64,000 nucleotides of DNA from contig JBCCTQ010000017.1 in the NCBI GenBank assembly GCA_039198225.1, positions 1-64,000 of the forward strand. Direction: 5' to 3'. The number at the start of each line of letters is the position of its first letter. Position 1 is the stretch's first letter. Below the pieces are notes generated by a model, which searched no databases, was not told where the DNA came from, and worked only from the letters and a program-made list of their open reading frames with translations. Made by a program: the position numbers and the translations under genes. This stretch comes from JASJAR01 sp039198225. GTDB taxonomy: Bacteria; Pseudomonadota; Alphaproteobacteria; Rhodobacterales; Rhodobacteraceae. Below are positions 1 to 8,487 of the stretch, piece after piece.

Positions 1-336
1 CGGCGAATCGAGGTAATTGGCTGCCCAATGTAGTTTGTTCCGGATGCCGAGCGCATGATTCTTGTTGGGGTCGATCTTCAAATACTTGTCACGAACATTT
101 TTTAGTCTGTTTTTCTCGGACAGTACGCGACCGTCAACATAGGACGCATAGAAGTAATGGATTTCCTTTTCGAAAGAAAAGTAGATCTCCGGATGTCTCT
201 CCAAGATCTGATAGAGCCATGTGGTGCCAGCCTTCATCGCGCCGGCGCCAATGAAGAGGTTATCTAGCATAAGCCCGTCGTGTTCTGCCCCTTGCGGCAG
301 CGGGCGAACGCCCAAGGATCCAATGCTGAGTGTCAT
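1..336 (-). CDS. Sulfotransferase family protein, N-terminal 112 residues (cut by window edge)
   Basis: The reading frame is open from an ATG at 336 to the window edge, so only the N-terminal 112 residues are present. Residues 27-45 contain FIGAGAMKAGTTWLYQIL, the 5'-phosphosulfate-binding loop of PAPS-dependent sulfotransferases (K35 and T38-T39), followed at 57-62 by KEIHYF, close to the family's KEPHYF. The ATG overlaps the kpsM stop by four bases (ATGA), so the two genes are probably translationally coupled. Next to capsule export genes, its likely role is to sulfate the exported polysaccharide, but the acceptor cannot be read from the sequence. An internal ATG at 270 is a possible alternative start. 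The family call is firm; the substrate is inference. Confidence 0.85.
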   Translation of the reverse strand, partial: MTLSIGSLGVRPLPQGAEHDGLMLDNLFIGAGAMKAGTTWLYQILERHPEIYFSFEKEIHYFYASYVDGRVLSEKNRLKNVRDKYLKIDPNKNHALGIRNKLHWAANYLDSP

Positions 337-1133
337 TTCAAAAGCAGCTCGCTTTGGTAGCGCCGAAGAAAGAGGAAACCGATTACAGACAAAACAAGCG
401 ACAGAGAAAACACGAAAGCGGGGCTGACCCAATTCGGCTCATAGGTCACGTAGATTCCGCGCCGCAACTCACTCGTGATGTGAAGGAGCGGGTTCCACCA
501 AAGATACTCGCGAAATTTAAACGGAACGTCTTCGTAAATGAAAAATATGCCCGAAATGATGAAGAGCGGCCGCGCACCGATTTGCCAAAGGCGCATCCAT
601 ACGGGGAACGTCGTATGCATGAGGCAATTAAAGACCCCTAATCCGAACGCGAAAGACGCCGCCATCCCATAGGCCAAGGCGATTGAGGCGGGGCGCAGGA
701 TTGTCGCCGTTTCAAACAGGGCAAAGATCGCTGAAAAGACGATCATGCCCACCAAGAGATGGGTGACCACGTTCAGAATGAAGCGGCCAAGGAGTGCATC
801 GGCAAAGGTTACTGCTGGAAACTCCAAAAGCGGCCTTGAAAAGAACAATGCCGTGGTCAGTTTGTTCACCACGTCCATAAAGAGAAGAAACGGCAAAAAC
901 CCGCTAGCATAAAACAGCGCAAAAGATCGACCGAGCGACGGTGCGTTGAGAGCCGCGGAAAACACCAATGACAACAGGCCGATGACCGCTACGGGTTCCA
1001 AAACGGCCCAGATGTAGCCTCCCGGCGATCGCCCGAAACTGGTCGCTATCTCGCGCAAGACGAGCGCCCCGGTTGCCCGGAAGCTCGCAAATCTCAAAGG
1101 GGCTGTGCCGATCATTGGAAACGAATTCTTCAC
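333..1133 (-). CDS. kpsM: Capsular polysaccharide ABC exporter, permease (KpsM-like)
   Basis: This 266-residue protein is an ABC-2 type integral membrane permease with about six hydrophobic segments. An N-terminal amphipathic stretch (RFASFRATGALVLREIATSF) precedes the first membrane helix, as in KpsM/Wzm proteins. It would form the channel of an inner-membrane exporter driven by KpsT, passing lipid-linked capsule to KpsE. The kpsE and kpsT genes lie directly opposite, in divergent orientation. The longest frame begins at a GTG at 1133. An ATG at 1115 (MIGTAPLRF) is also plausible, since a GGAG/GAAG stretch lies 9-14 bases before it. It shares an ATGA overlap with the downstream sulfotransferase. 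Family assignment is confident; the choice of start is not. Confidence 0.88.
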   Translation of the reverse strand: MKNSFPMIGTAPLRFASFRATGALVLREIATSFGRSPGGYIWAVLEPVAVIGLLSLVFSAALNAPSLGRSFALFYASGFLPFLLFMDVVNKLTTALFFSRPLLEFPAVTFADALLGRFILNVVTHLLVGMIVFSAIFALFETATILRPASIALAYGMAASFAFGLGVFNCLMHTTFPVWMRLWQIGARPLFIISGIFFIYEDVPFKFREYLWWNPLLHITSELRRGIYVTYEPNWVSPAFVFSLSLVLSVIGFLFLRRYQSELLLK

Positions 1134-1193
1134 TCCGTGTCGGCTACGAGGCTTAGGGAGACAGGGTTAAAAATCACTTGAGGTCGACAGGAT

Positions 1194-2378
1194 ATGGGCG
1201 CGGTTCCGTCGGAAAACACGAAAGTGGTTCGCAACCTGCAATTGGCACCACCGGCTGCAGCGGCCGGGATCAAACGGCGCCATCGGGGGATCTTCCTCAG
1301 CTTCGCGGTCGCTGTGCTGCTCCCGGCGGCGGCGGCGGCCACCTATCTTTGGGGATGGGCTGAGGATCAGTATGAATCGGTCCTGGCCTTCTCCGTCCGC
1401 CAAGAGGACGCACCGGCACCGGCGGCACTTTTTGGCGCATTTTCAGGGCTTTCGCCGTCGACCGCTTCTGACTCAGATGTGCTCTACGCCTATCTCGACA
1501 GCCAAGACCTCGTGTCGAGCATCGACGACGCGCTTGATCTTCGGACGGCCTATGGTCGGCATTTGGAAAAGGATCCTCTTTTCAGTTTCCACGGCGACGG
1601 CACGATAGAAGACCTCGTCCTCTATTGGCGTCGGATGACCAAGGTGGCCTACGATCCGGGCACTGGCCTGATTGAACTCAGCGTTCGCGCATTTACCCCC
1701 GACGATGCGAACCGGATTGCCACGATGGTCCTCGAAGAAAGCACGATCCTTGTGAACGGGTTGTCCGAGGCGGCGCGGCAGGATGCGATGCGGTTTGCCC
1801 AGGCCGATCTTGACGAAGCGGCGGCGTTTCTCACCGAAGCGCGCCAGCGTTTGACCGCGTTTCGAACCGAAACCCAAATTGTTGACCCTGGTGCGGATCT
1901 GCAGGGCCGCATGGGCCTTTTGGCGGAGCTCCAGGCCCGTCTCGCGGAAGAGTTGATCCGGGTGGATCTCTTAGAGCTCCGCACCCAGCCGGGAGATCCG
2001 CGGCTCAACGAAGGCCGGCAAATGACGGAAGCCATCCAAAGCCGGATCGATGCCGAACGTCGGCGGCTCGGTGCGGCAGAGGTGAGTGTCGCGGGCCAGG
2101 ATTATGCCACCACGGTCGCAGAGTTCTCACGCCTTTCGGTGGATGTCGAAATTGCCCAGGAAGCCTATGCGAGTGCCCGCGCGGCGCGTGACTTGGCCCG
2201 GGCCGAGGCCCGAAGGCAAAGCCGCTACCTCGCCGCCCACATTCGGCCTACCCTGGCCGAACGCTCAACCGCGCCGGACCGTGAGATCCTCTTGGCCTTG
2301 GTTGGAGTATTTAGTTTTCTCATTTGGGCGCTCGCGACGCTGATCTTTTACGCTCTCCGAGATCGACGTCGAGAATGA
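1194..2378 (+). CDS. kpsE: Capsule export inner-membrane protein, KpsE-like
   Basis: The 394-residue product has the architecture of KpsE/polysaccharide co-polymerase proteins: a short cytoplasmic N-terminus, a transmembrane helix at about 32-53, a large periplasmic part rich in coiled coil (about 190-345, many Ala, Glu, Arg and Leu residues), and a second transmembrane helix at about 364-388 ending in a basic tail. Such proteins bridge the KpsM/KpsT exporter to the outer-membrane channel. The ATG start follows a weak AGG site. The gene reads divergently from kpsM across a 60-base gap that must hold both promoters. Its stop overlaps the kpsT start (ATGA), so the two are translationally coupled. 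No outer-membrane KpsD/Wza gene is present in the window. Confidence 0.85.
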   Translation: MGAVPSENTKVVRNLQLAPPAAAAGIKRRHRGIFLSFAVAVLLPAAAAATYLWGWAEDQYESVLAFSVRQEDAPAPAALFGAFSGLSPSTASDSDVLYAYLDSQDLVSSIDDALDLRTAYGRHLEKDPLFSFHGDGTIEDLVLYWRRMTKVAYDPGTGLIELSVRAFTPDDANRIATMVLEESTILVNGLSEAARQDAMRFAQADLDEAAAFLTEARQRLTAFRTETQIVDPGADLQGRMGLLAELQARLAEELIRVDLLELRTQPGDPRLNEGRQMTEAIQSRIDAERRRLGAAEVSVAGQDYATTVAEFSRLSVDVEIAQEAYASARAARDLARAEARRQSRYLAAHIRPTLAERSTAPDREILLALVGVFSFLIWALATLIFYALRDRRRE

Positions 2379-3037
2379 GTATTTTACTGCGTTCCGTCAG
2401 CAAAGTCTTCGGATCCGGGTCCGAGCGAATGACAATCGCCGATGGGATCGATGCCGATTTTCCGACGGGCCTATCGGTGGCACTGCTCGGCCGAAACGGA
2501 GCGGGAAAATCAAGCCTTCTCAAAATGATCGCCGGCACGGTAATGCCCGATAGGGGACGGATTGAGCGGCGAGGGTCGGTGTCTTGGCCGGTGGGCTTTG
2601 CGGGGAGCTTTCACGGAGATCTGACAGGAGCTGAGAATGCGAGGTTCGTTGCGCGCATCTATGGGATCGACACGGACGGCTTGGTCGACTTCGTCGATGG
2701 GTTTGCCGACCTCGGTCGTCAACTCCACAGCCCGTTTCGCACTTACAGTTCCGGAATGCGCGCACGGCTCGGCTTTGCAATATCGATGGGCGTCCCGTTT
2801 GACACCTATCTCGTGGACGAGGTCACGGCGGTTGGGGATGCCCGGTTCAAAGAGAGGAGCGAGACCATCCTAAATGATCGGTTGCAGAGCGCCGGAGCCA
2901 TAGTCGTCTCTCACTCGCTCCAATTGCTCGACCGTATTTGTGATGCAGGCGCGGTGCTCGAAAACGGGAGATTGACCTGGCACGACGACGTCAAAGACGC
3001 CATCGCACATCACCGGGAAAACATGGGTCTCACTTAG
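2375..3037 (+). CDS. kpsT: Capsular polysaccharide ABC exporter, ATP-binding protein (KpsT-like)
   Basis: This is a 220-residue ABC ATPase. It shows a Walker A motif GRNGAGKS at residues 39-46, an ABC signature YSSGM at 124-128, Walker B YLVDEV at 145-150 and the H-loop histidine at 180, all intact. The length and the short degenerate signature fit the KpsT/Wzt subfamily of polysaccharide exporters, without the C-terminal carbohydrate-binding domain of long Wzt proteins. The start at 2375 was chosen because it overlaps the kpsE stop as ATGA; a longer frame from 2324 would lie inside kpsE. The protein would power KpsM on the cytoplasmic face of the inner membrane. Confidence 0.92.
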   Translation: MSILLRSVSKVFGSGSERMTIADGIDADFPTGLSVALLGRNGAGKSSLLKMIAGTVMPDRGRIERRGSVSWPVGFAGSFHGDLTGAENARFVARIYGIDTDGLVDFVDGFADLGRQLHSPFRTYSSGMRARLGFAISMGVPFDTYLVDEVTAVGDARFKERSETILNDRLQSAGAIVVSHSLQLLDRICDAGAVLENGRLTWHDDVKDAIAHHRENMGLT

Positions 3038-3387
3038 TCTATTGCCCAACGTTGGCGGATCCTGCTTTTCGGCATGGTCTTTCGCCGCCGGAAGTCAGTG
3101 AGGGGCAAGTCTCCAAAAGACAAGACATCCAGACTGCGTCGGCAGGGCTGCACATCTCTGGCCGAGTGAGGAAGGTCAATCGATAAATCCCTAGTAAACC
3201 GAAAGATCACTCCGCTCGAACGGTTTCACCGGACACCCCTGCACTTCACCGAATCCGAATAAATTGGCTTGGCGCGGACAGCATGCCGCCGGAGGCAGGG
3301 CCGTGAAGAGAAGGTCACATAGGCCTCAGCAGCTATTGCCAACGACATGCTTCCTCGGCCGCAAAGCCCTGCGCTGCGACGGCGCGT
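3038..3387. other. 350-base gap without a recognised gene
   Basis: This stretch lies between the converging kpsT and RTX-protease genes. I found no credible reading frame, no strong hairpin followed by a T run, and no repeat. It reads as less biased in base use than its neighbours and could be the scar of a lost gene, but nothing in it proves that. Confidence 0.5.
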
Positions 3388-5403
3388 TCAGAAAAGAAAA
3401 TCCGTTGTGTCGAGGTCGCCAATATCCACATCGACCAATGTAATAACGTCGCCAGATCCGGCGTCGATCACAACGTTAGAGCCTGACGTAAAGATATGCG
3501 AGGCCGTGAGATCGGCGTAGTCAACGATGGCTGTCATCCCAGAAAGATCGATTTTCTCGTAGATGTTAAGCGCGTCGAAATCGGTTACCGTATCCTGGTC
3601 ACTGCCGTCTTCGAACACAAACGTATCGGCATTGAAATTGCCGCTGATCGTGTCGTTACCCTCGCCGCCTATCAGACGGTCAAAGCCCGCATCGCCCCGA
3701 AGCGTGTCGGAACCGGTACCACCATCGACCAGATCGTTCCCAGTGCCGCCGAAGAAACGGTCATTTCCCGCGCCGCCCTTTAGATGATCATTGCCAGATT
3801 CTCCGAAGAGGCCGTCATTTCCATCTTGGCCGTCAAGATCGTCGTTTCCTTCTCCGCCAAACAGTCGATCAAGCCCATCGCCGCCGGTGAGCGTGTCGTT
3901 ACCCAGTTCTCCAAAGATGTTGTCGGCCTGGGCGCCGCCATCCATGACATCGTCGCCGTCGCCGCCGTAGAGAAGGTCAAAGCCGGCCTCACCATAGATC
4001 TCGTCATTGCCGTCCCCGCCGCGGACTTCGTCTTCTCCGCTGCCCGCCCAGAGCGTGTCGTCGCCGAGCCCACCATCGACAGTATCCTGGCCGCTTTCAG
4101 CGAAAATGTTGTCCGCCCCCGCGTCACCGTCCATTAGGTCGTCGCCAGCACCGCCATAGAACCTGTCATTTCCATCGCCGCCCGAAATTTGGTCATTGCC
4201 GAGGCCGGCCCAACCCACATCGTCACCGTCACCGCCGTCGAGCGTATCCCGCCCATCTTCGCCCGAAAGCCGATCTGCCCCCGCATCGCCATAGAGTGCG
4301 TCATTTCCGGTTCCGCCGAAGAGATTGTCGGCGTTGGCTCCGCCCCAAAGCCTGTCGGCGCCCGACCCGCCGACGATCCGGTCAAAACCGATCCCGCCGC
4401 GGGCTTCGTCATTGCCGGCGCCAAGATCAATGTCGTTGGTAAGGGCATTGCCATCCACCGTATCGTCACCGGATCCGGTTTTCGCGTTCTCAATGTCAGC
4501 CCCGCGGGCAATAATCAAATTGCCTATCAATCCGTTTACGTCAGAAATCGCTTCGGCGGCCAGGGCGAGCCGCTGATCGGATCCGTTCGAACGAAGATCA
4601 ATTAAGTCTGTACCCGAGCCATCATATATTGTCAGAGCAATTGGGTTTGTCATCGACATCCATGTGTCGAGGTATGTTCCTGTATTACCACCATCACCGT
4701 AAATAGTGTTGCCCGGATTACCACCTCCGGCCCCATATAGATTCTGGATCGCGATTATGTCGGCGATCATAGGTGTGAGCGTGTAGGCGAAACTCGCATT
4801 TATTGTGGGGTTTTCAGTCTGATGAAAGTAGCTCATCAGGCTGGCTTGCCAGCTATCATTGGCATAATCGTTGTCCGTACCATAATTGGCACTGCCATTG
4901 TAATTACCCGCATGGCCCAGACCCAGCGCATGGCCAATTTCGTGCATATAGGTCTGAAATCCGTAACCATCGTTGCGATCAGAGCCGCCGATCCAGGACT
5001 CGGAAATGTTTATCGAGGCACTGACGATATTGCCGCCCGACGTACTCATAGACGCGTAAGCGCCTAAATATTGGTCGTTTAACGTGATCTGTGCAAAGGA
5101 GGTCGTCTCAATAAAAACGAGGCCCGTGACCATTGACCATGCGTCGAAGGCATCTTCTGCGAGGTTCTGACCCTCTTGGGTCAGACCACTTACATTGTAG
5201 GTAATCGTATCTCCGGCGGAGGCGTTGAACGACCGCGCGCCGCCGTAAGAATCCCAAAAGTTGTCAGTCAAAAAATCGGCGATTTGGTCGTAAGAATAAA
5301 CGTCTGTTGATGCTTCTAATTCGCTTGGCAACGGATTCTCCGTCAGGTTATTGTATTGGCAACCCGTCTCATATGGACGGAATTCGGCACAGATGTTACA
5401 CAT
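3388..5403 (-). CDS. Serralysin-like RTX metalloprotease (peptidase M10 family), type I secreted
   Basis: The 671-residue product carries the extended zinc site HEIGHALGLGH at residues 154-164 and a Met-turn SLMSYF with M190, the marks of metzincin M10/serralysin proteases. From about residue 315 to 610 it is made of many GGxGxDxhx nonapeptides that form Ca2+-binding beta rolls. The C-terminus ends in DTTDFLF, the acidic/hydrophobic tail typical of type I secretion signals; there is no Sec signal peptide. The N-terminus is unusual in carrying three cysteines (C2, C5, C15). No HlyB/HlyD/TolC genes are adjacent, so the exporter must be encoded elsewhere. The ATG at 5403 follows a GGGGTG site. 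The preceding DNA holds a duplicated dyad. Confidence 0.88.
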   Translation of the reverse strand: MCNICAEFRPYETGCQYNNLTENPLPSELEASTDVYSYDQIADFLTDNFWDSYGGARSFNASAGDTITYNVSGLTQEGQNLAEDAFDAWSMVTGLVFIETTSFAQITLNDQYLGAYASMSTSGGNIVSASINISESWIGGSDRNDGYGFQTYMHEIGHALGLGHAGNYNGSANYGTDNDYANDSWQASLMSYFHQTENPTINASFAYTLTPMIADIIAIQNLYGAGGGNPGNTIYGDGGNTGTYLDTWMSMTNPIALTIYDGSGTDLIDLRSNGSDQRLALAAEAISDVNGLIGNLIIARGADIENAKTGSGDDTVDGNALTNDIDLGAGNDEARGGIGFDRIVGGSGADRLWGGANADNLFGGTGNDALYGDAGADRLSGEDGRDTLDGGDGDDVGWAGLGNDQISGGDGNDRFYGGAGDDLMDGDAGADNIFAESGQDTVDGGLGDDTLWAGSGEDEVRGGDGNDEIYGEAGFDLLYGGDGDDVMDGGAQADNIFGELGNDTLTGGDGLDRLFGGEGNDDLDGQDGNDGLFGESGNDHLKGGAGNDRFFGGTGNDLVDGGTGSDTLRGDAGFDRLIGGEGNDTISGNFNADTFVFEDGSDQDTVTDFDALNIYEKIDLSGMTAIVDYADLTASHIFTSGSNVVIDAGSGDVITLVDVDIGDLDTTDFLF

Positions 5404-5477
5404 TGGTCACCCCGCTCACTCGGTCGTACCAATGAAAATGAAGGTGATTGGTGACCCCCGACACCGACACACCCAAT
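5402..5477. repeat. Duplicated ATTGG...CCAAT dyad at the protease start
   Basis: Two copies of an inverted arrangement are seen: ATTGG at 5402-5406 with CCAAT at 5429-5433, and ATTGG at 5447-5451 with CCAAT at 5473-5477. The copies are offset by about 45 bases, and each ATTGG is followed by a near-identical GGT(C/G)ACCCC. The first copy overlaps the protease start codon. This would suit a repressor or activator that binds twice on one face of the helix, but no function is proven. Confidence 0.4.
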
Positions 5478-5564
5478 GGTACGTACGAGCGGAGACTTAC
5501 CCGAACAGGCTTAATGGCCACCTAAAGTGAAGGCTTGAAACTATTCGAATTGTCGGAATTTTAT

Positions 5565-6608
5565 TTAGAGACGCTTACGAATAAGCGTGTCGCCGAGTTC
5601 GAGTTTCGGGGTCAACTCGATCCGCTGACCGGCTTCCTTGAGGGTGCCATCGGTCCGCTCTGCTATGATGCGCGCCGCTTCGCGACCCGTTTCAAGGCGT
5701 CCCGCACCCATCGTCGCCAATTTGCGCGGCAAGCCGTCCAAAAGCTCAATCCCGTTGAAGCCGGCCAGGCCAAGCTTCCCTGGCACCTCAATGCCGTTCT
5801 CCAGACAATAGAGAAGCCCCCCGGCGCCAATCATATCGTTAGAGTAGTAAAGAAAGTCGACGTCAGGAGAGCGCTGAAGAAGACTGGCGGTCATTTCGCG
5901 TCCCTTCGAGAGTGCGGAACCGCCCGAATAAAATTCTTGATCGGCAATTTCCATTCCGTCCTTTGCAAGGGCTTCGGTAAAGCCCTCGAACCGCTTTCGC
6001 GCCCGGTGGTCCAGTGACATTTTGGTGCCGAGGAAGGCAACCTTGCGGTAGCCTGCTCTAGAAATCGCCCGGGCCATCTCCCGGCCGGCACGGCGATGGC
6101 TGATGCCGACGACAGAATCCACCGGCGTACCGTCCGTATCCATTATCTCTACGACCGGGATCCCTGCGGCTTCTAGCATCGCCCGGCTGGCGTCAGAATG
6201 CTCAAGCCCCGCCACGATAATGCCCGAAGGGCGCCAAGACAGCATTTCGAAGAGCACTTTCTCTTCTTTTTCCGGCCGGTAATCGGTGACGCCCACGACG
6301 GGCTGGAGTTGCGTGCCTTCAAGGATCTCCGTGATCCCAGTTAGAACCTCTGGAAAGACCATGTTGGACAAGGACGGGATGACGACGCCAACGAGGTTAA
6401 CCTGGCTCGAGGCTAGGGCCCCTGCGATCTTATTGGGGACGTAGCCGAGGGTCTTGGCGGCTTCGAGAACCTTGGTTCGTGTGGCGTCCGACACGTCACC
6501 TCGGTTTCGGAGAACCCGGCTCACGGTCATCTCCGACACCCCGGATTCCTCGGACACATCGCGGAGCGTCAACGGGCGGCGGGGCGGTTTTACGGTCTGA
6601 TCCGTCAT
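5565..6608 (-). CDS. LacI-family transcriptional repressor (GntR/gluconate-type subgroup)
   Basis: The 347-residue protein has the LacI layout: an N-terminal helix-turn-helix at about 13-36 (TLRDVSEESGVSEMTVSRVL), a hinge helix near 50-70 (NKIAGALASSQ), and a periplasmic-binding-protein-like effector domain to the end. The hinge and the start of the effector domain (VNLVGVVIPSLSNMVF) resemble gluconate repressors of the GntR type, but the ligand cannot be read from the sequence. No sugar transport or catabolic genes lie beside it, so its targets are probably elsewhere or the divergent membrane-protein gene at 6875. A spaced inverted repeat at 6735-6773 lies about 125 bases before its start and is a candidate binding site. 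Confidence 0.88.
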   Translation of the reverse strand: MTDQTVKPPRRPLTLRDVSEESGVSEMTVSRVLRNRGDVSDATRTKVLEAAKTLGYVPNKIAGALASSQVNLVGVVIPSLSNMVFPEVLTGITEILEGTQLQPVVGVTDYRPEKEEKVLFEMLSWRPSGIIVAGLEHSDASRAMLEAAGIPVVEIMDTDGTPVDSVVGISHRRAGREMARAISRAGYRKVAFLGTKMSLDHRARKRFEGFTEALAKDGMEIADQEFYSGGSALSKGREMTASLLQRSPDVDFLYYSNDMIGAGGLLYCLENGIEVPGKLGLAGFNGIELLDGLPRKLATMGAGRLETGREAARIIAERTDGTLKEAGQRIELTPKLELGDTLIRKRL

Positions 6609-6734
6609 GGGCTCACGATACCGCTAACGGAGGGCCTACGGAAGTGGATTAGGATGCGTCCCGGGCGCGGTGGTCAGTCGGTTTTCCGCGCGCAGCCGAA
6701 GACTCCGCGCGGCGGACACGGAATTGGGGAAAAG

Positions 6735-6773
6735 TTGGAAACAATTTCTTAGCCGGGTGCGCGTTGTTTCCAA
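6735..6773. promoter_or_regulatory. Perfect 10-base inverted repeat, candidate operator
   Basis: TTGGAAACAA (6735-6744) and TTGTTTCCAA (6764-6773) are exact reverse complements separated by 19 bases. The flanks GAATTGG (6721-6727) and CCAATTC (6770-6776) extend the symmetry. It sits midway between the divergent LacI gene and the membrane-protein gene, where an operator would be expected. Confidence 0.5.
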
Positions 6774-6874
6774 TTCTTGCCGCCCAGCCGCTGACCCGGG
6801 CAGCGTCGGCTAACCCTCTTTAGAGAATACAATATTTCGGATATACTAAGCGCGTTTGCTGTGGGGGTTATCCA

Positions 6875-7573
6875 ATGCTCGACGCGTTCGAAGCGCGGGG
6901 TTGGCCGGTTCGTATCGATTTCGACGCCGTTCTAAGATTCCTTCTCCTAATCGACTTGGCGCTGATCGCCGTTTATCTCGGCTTTCGCGCCAACGAGTTC
7001 TTCAGCGGGGCGGAAACGCCAGAGCTCTTCAAGTTTGAAGAACCGGGGACATTACCGAGCTACTGGCTCTATGCAAAGCTCCTTGGCATTTCAGCGGTCC
7101 TCTTCGTTTTAGCGCGGAAGGTACCGCAGCAAGGCTTTCTGGGCATTTCTGCGTTTTTCCTTGTTTTGCTTCTATATGATTACTTCGTGGAACTCCCCGA
7201 AGGCGTTGAAGAGCCGCCTCCGCCGGTGCTCGGCGAGTTTTCGATCTATGGATTGAGACCGATTAGCCTCGACGAGGTGGCCCATGTGACCCTTCTTCTG
7301 GGCACCGCCATCTGGGCGTTTACCTATGCGTTTCGGAATGCGGCCGGAGAGAACCTTTTGTTTGTGAGGCGGTTGCTGCTCCTGACCTTCCTCCTTGCGA
7401 TCTTCGGCGTAGGGGTCGATGTGGTGCATCTTTTGATCGACGGGGTTGAGAGCAAGATCGGTCTGGTCATCCAGGCCCTCGTGGGGCTCACCGAGGACGG
7501 CGGCGAGATGGTCGTTGGCTCCCTCATTCTCGCGGCGGTCATCGCCCATTGGCGCCAGGTCGAGCCCGGCTGA
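6875..7573 (+). CDS. Unrecognised multi-pass membrane protein
   Basis: I do not recognise this 232-residue protein. It has about six hydrophobic segments (roughly residues 20-40, 66-82, 88-105, 133-153, 165-190 and 205-226), with an acidic, proline-rich loop in the middle (PEGVEEPPPP near 110). No catalytic motif is apparent. The ATG at 6875 is preceded by GGGGG, a usable ribosome site, and by a TATACT hexamer at 6842-6847 that could be a -10 element. It stands alone: LacI upstream is divergent and a tRNA follows. Possible roles (small-molecule permease, sensor) are guesses. Confidence 0.7.
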   Translation: MLDAFEARGWPVRIDFDAVLRFLLLIDLALIAVYLGFRANEFFSGAETPELFKFEEPGTLPSYWLYAKLLGISAVLFVLARKVPQQGFLGISAFFLVLLLYDYFVELPEGVEEPPPPVLGEFSIYGLRPISLDEVAHVTLLLGTAIWAFTYAFRNAAGENLLFVRRLLLLTFLLAIFGVGVDVVHLLIDGVESKIGLVIQALVGLTEDGGEMVVGSLILAAVIAHWRQVEPG

Positions 7574-7641
7574 CTCGCGGCCAGTAGATCGCGCGACCGT
7601 CTCAGGCTACAGAAGGCGAGCCGGAGCGCATTTTGGCAGAC

Positions 7642-7717
7642 GGCCCCGTAGCTCAGCGGATAGAGCAACCGCCTCCTAAGCGGTAGGTCATAGGTTCGAC
7701 TCCTATCGGGGCCGCCA
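7642..7717 (+). tRNA. tRNA-Arg (anticodon CCT)
   Basis: The 76 bases fold as a complete cloverleaf: the acceptor stem GGCCCCG pairs with CGGGGCC, followed by discriminator G and an encoded CCA. The D arm contains AGCTCAGCGGATAGAGC, the anticodon stem ACCGC/GCGGT closes the loop CTCCTAA, and the T arm contains the conserved GGTTCGA. The anticodon CCT reads the AGG arginine codon, which is rare in such a GC-rich genome. No phage attachment or integrase is seen beside it. Confidence 0.96.
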
Positions 7718-7782
7718 CTCCGCCCAAAAAACAGCGCGGTATGCGACGCGCACGGACAGATCCGGCACCCCGGGGACGGTCC

Positions 7783-8487
7783 TCACTTCATTGAGATTTT
7801 GTCTTTGTCGATGGCGAGGAGATAGCCTTTCCGAGCGATCGTCTTGATGAGAAGTTCGGCCATCATTTGGTTGCCGAGCGCGTCGCGGAGGCGTTTTATC
7901 CGGGTGGCCCCGGCCGCCTCCTCGCAGTCGGCCGCTGACCGACCCGAGATGACCGCTTCGATTTCGGCTCCGGTCAAAACGTCTCCGTCCATCCGTGCTT
8001 CCGCCAGGACCGAGAGCGTTTCGATCGCGGCATCCGTCAGCTTGAACTCGAAATCGTTTAAAAGAACCGCTCCGCGCTCACGCGAGATCACGAGCGACGA
8101 GACCTGGATCCCCTGGCGCTCGATCGCGCCGATCCTTCGGTTCAAAACCACGATCATGACGAGAAAAACGAGGGCCGCGATCAAAAGCCCGGTGGAAAAC
8201 ACCAAGAGTACGAAGATCACGACCCGGTAGCTTGCCAAGACGTCTGAAAACGCCGTGCCCGACTGGGCAAGGATCTCAAGAAGCCTCAGATCAGCCGGCG
8301 CGGTGAGATCGTCATTCTCAATGAAAATCCGCTCGACCCGGGCGTTGAACGCGTTCGCGTCGGGGAGGTTCAAGAAGAGGAGCAGTGCGGCCAGGGCGAG
8401 AATTGCGACGATTGCCGCAATCCCAAACGCCACCAACCGGGTGCCAACCACCCGGACCTCAGTAGCGGAGGAAGTAGTCTCCTGCAC
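7783..8487 (-). CDS. Membrane-anchored winged-helix protein with C-terminal DNA-binding domain
   Basis: The 234-residue protein has two transmembrane helices (about 18-40 and 87-111) flanking a periplasmic loop of some 45 residues. The cytoplasmic C-terminal domain (about 130-230) has the pattern of an OmpR/PhoB-type winged helix: FKLTDAAIETLSVL, a positioning helix, RIKRLRDAL as recognition helix, and IKTIARKGYLL as the wing. This order is the reverse of ToxR/CadC, where the DNA-binding domain comes first. The GTG start at 8487 is supported by AAGGAGAGGC just before it and gives a 29-base overlap with the upstream gene. It may be a one-component membrane sensor. The domain call rests on pattern only, without alignment. 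Confidence 0.65.
   Translation of the reverse strand: MQETTSSATEVRVVGTRLVAFGIAAIVAILALAALLLFLNLPDANAFNARVERIFIENDDLTAPADLRLLEILAQSGTAFSDVLASYRVVIFVLLVFSTGLLIAALVFLVMIVVLNRRIGAIERQGIQVSSLVISRERGAVLLNDFEFKLTDAAIETLSVLAEARMDGDVLTGAEIEAVISGRSAADCEEAAGATRIKRLRDALGNQMMAELLIKTIARKGYLLAIDKDKISMK

Noticed and set aside
3388..4500. The regular repeats in this stretch as a possible CRISPR array or satellite
   Set aside because: The period encodes GGxGxDxhx nonapeptides in one frame, so the repetition is protein-level RTX structure.
3496..4605. Open frames on the plus strand through the RTX repeats
   Set aside because: They are low-complexity shadows of the Ca2+-binding repeats on the other strand.
7642..7717. 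tRNA-Arg as an integration site of a genomic island
   Set aside because: No integrase, no second copy of the tRNA 3' end and no change in gene type next to it were found.
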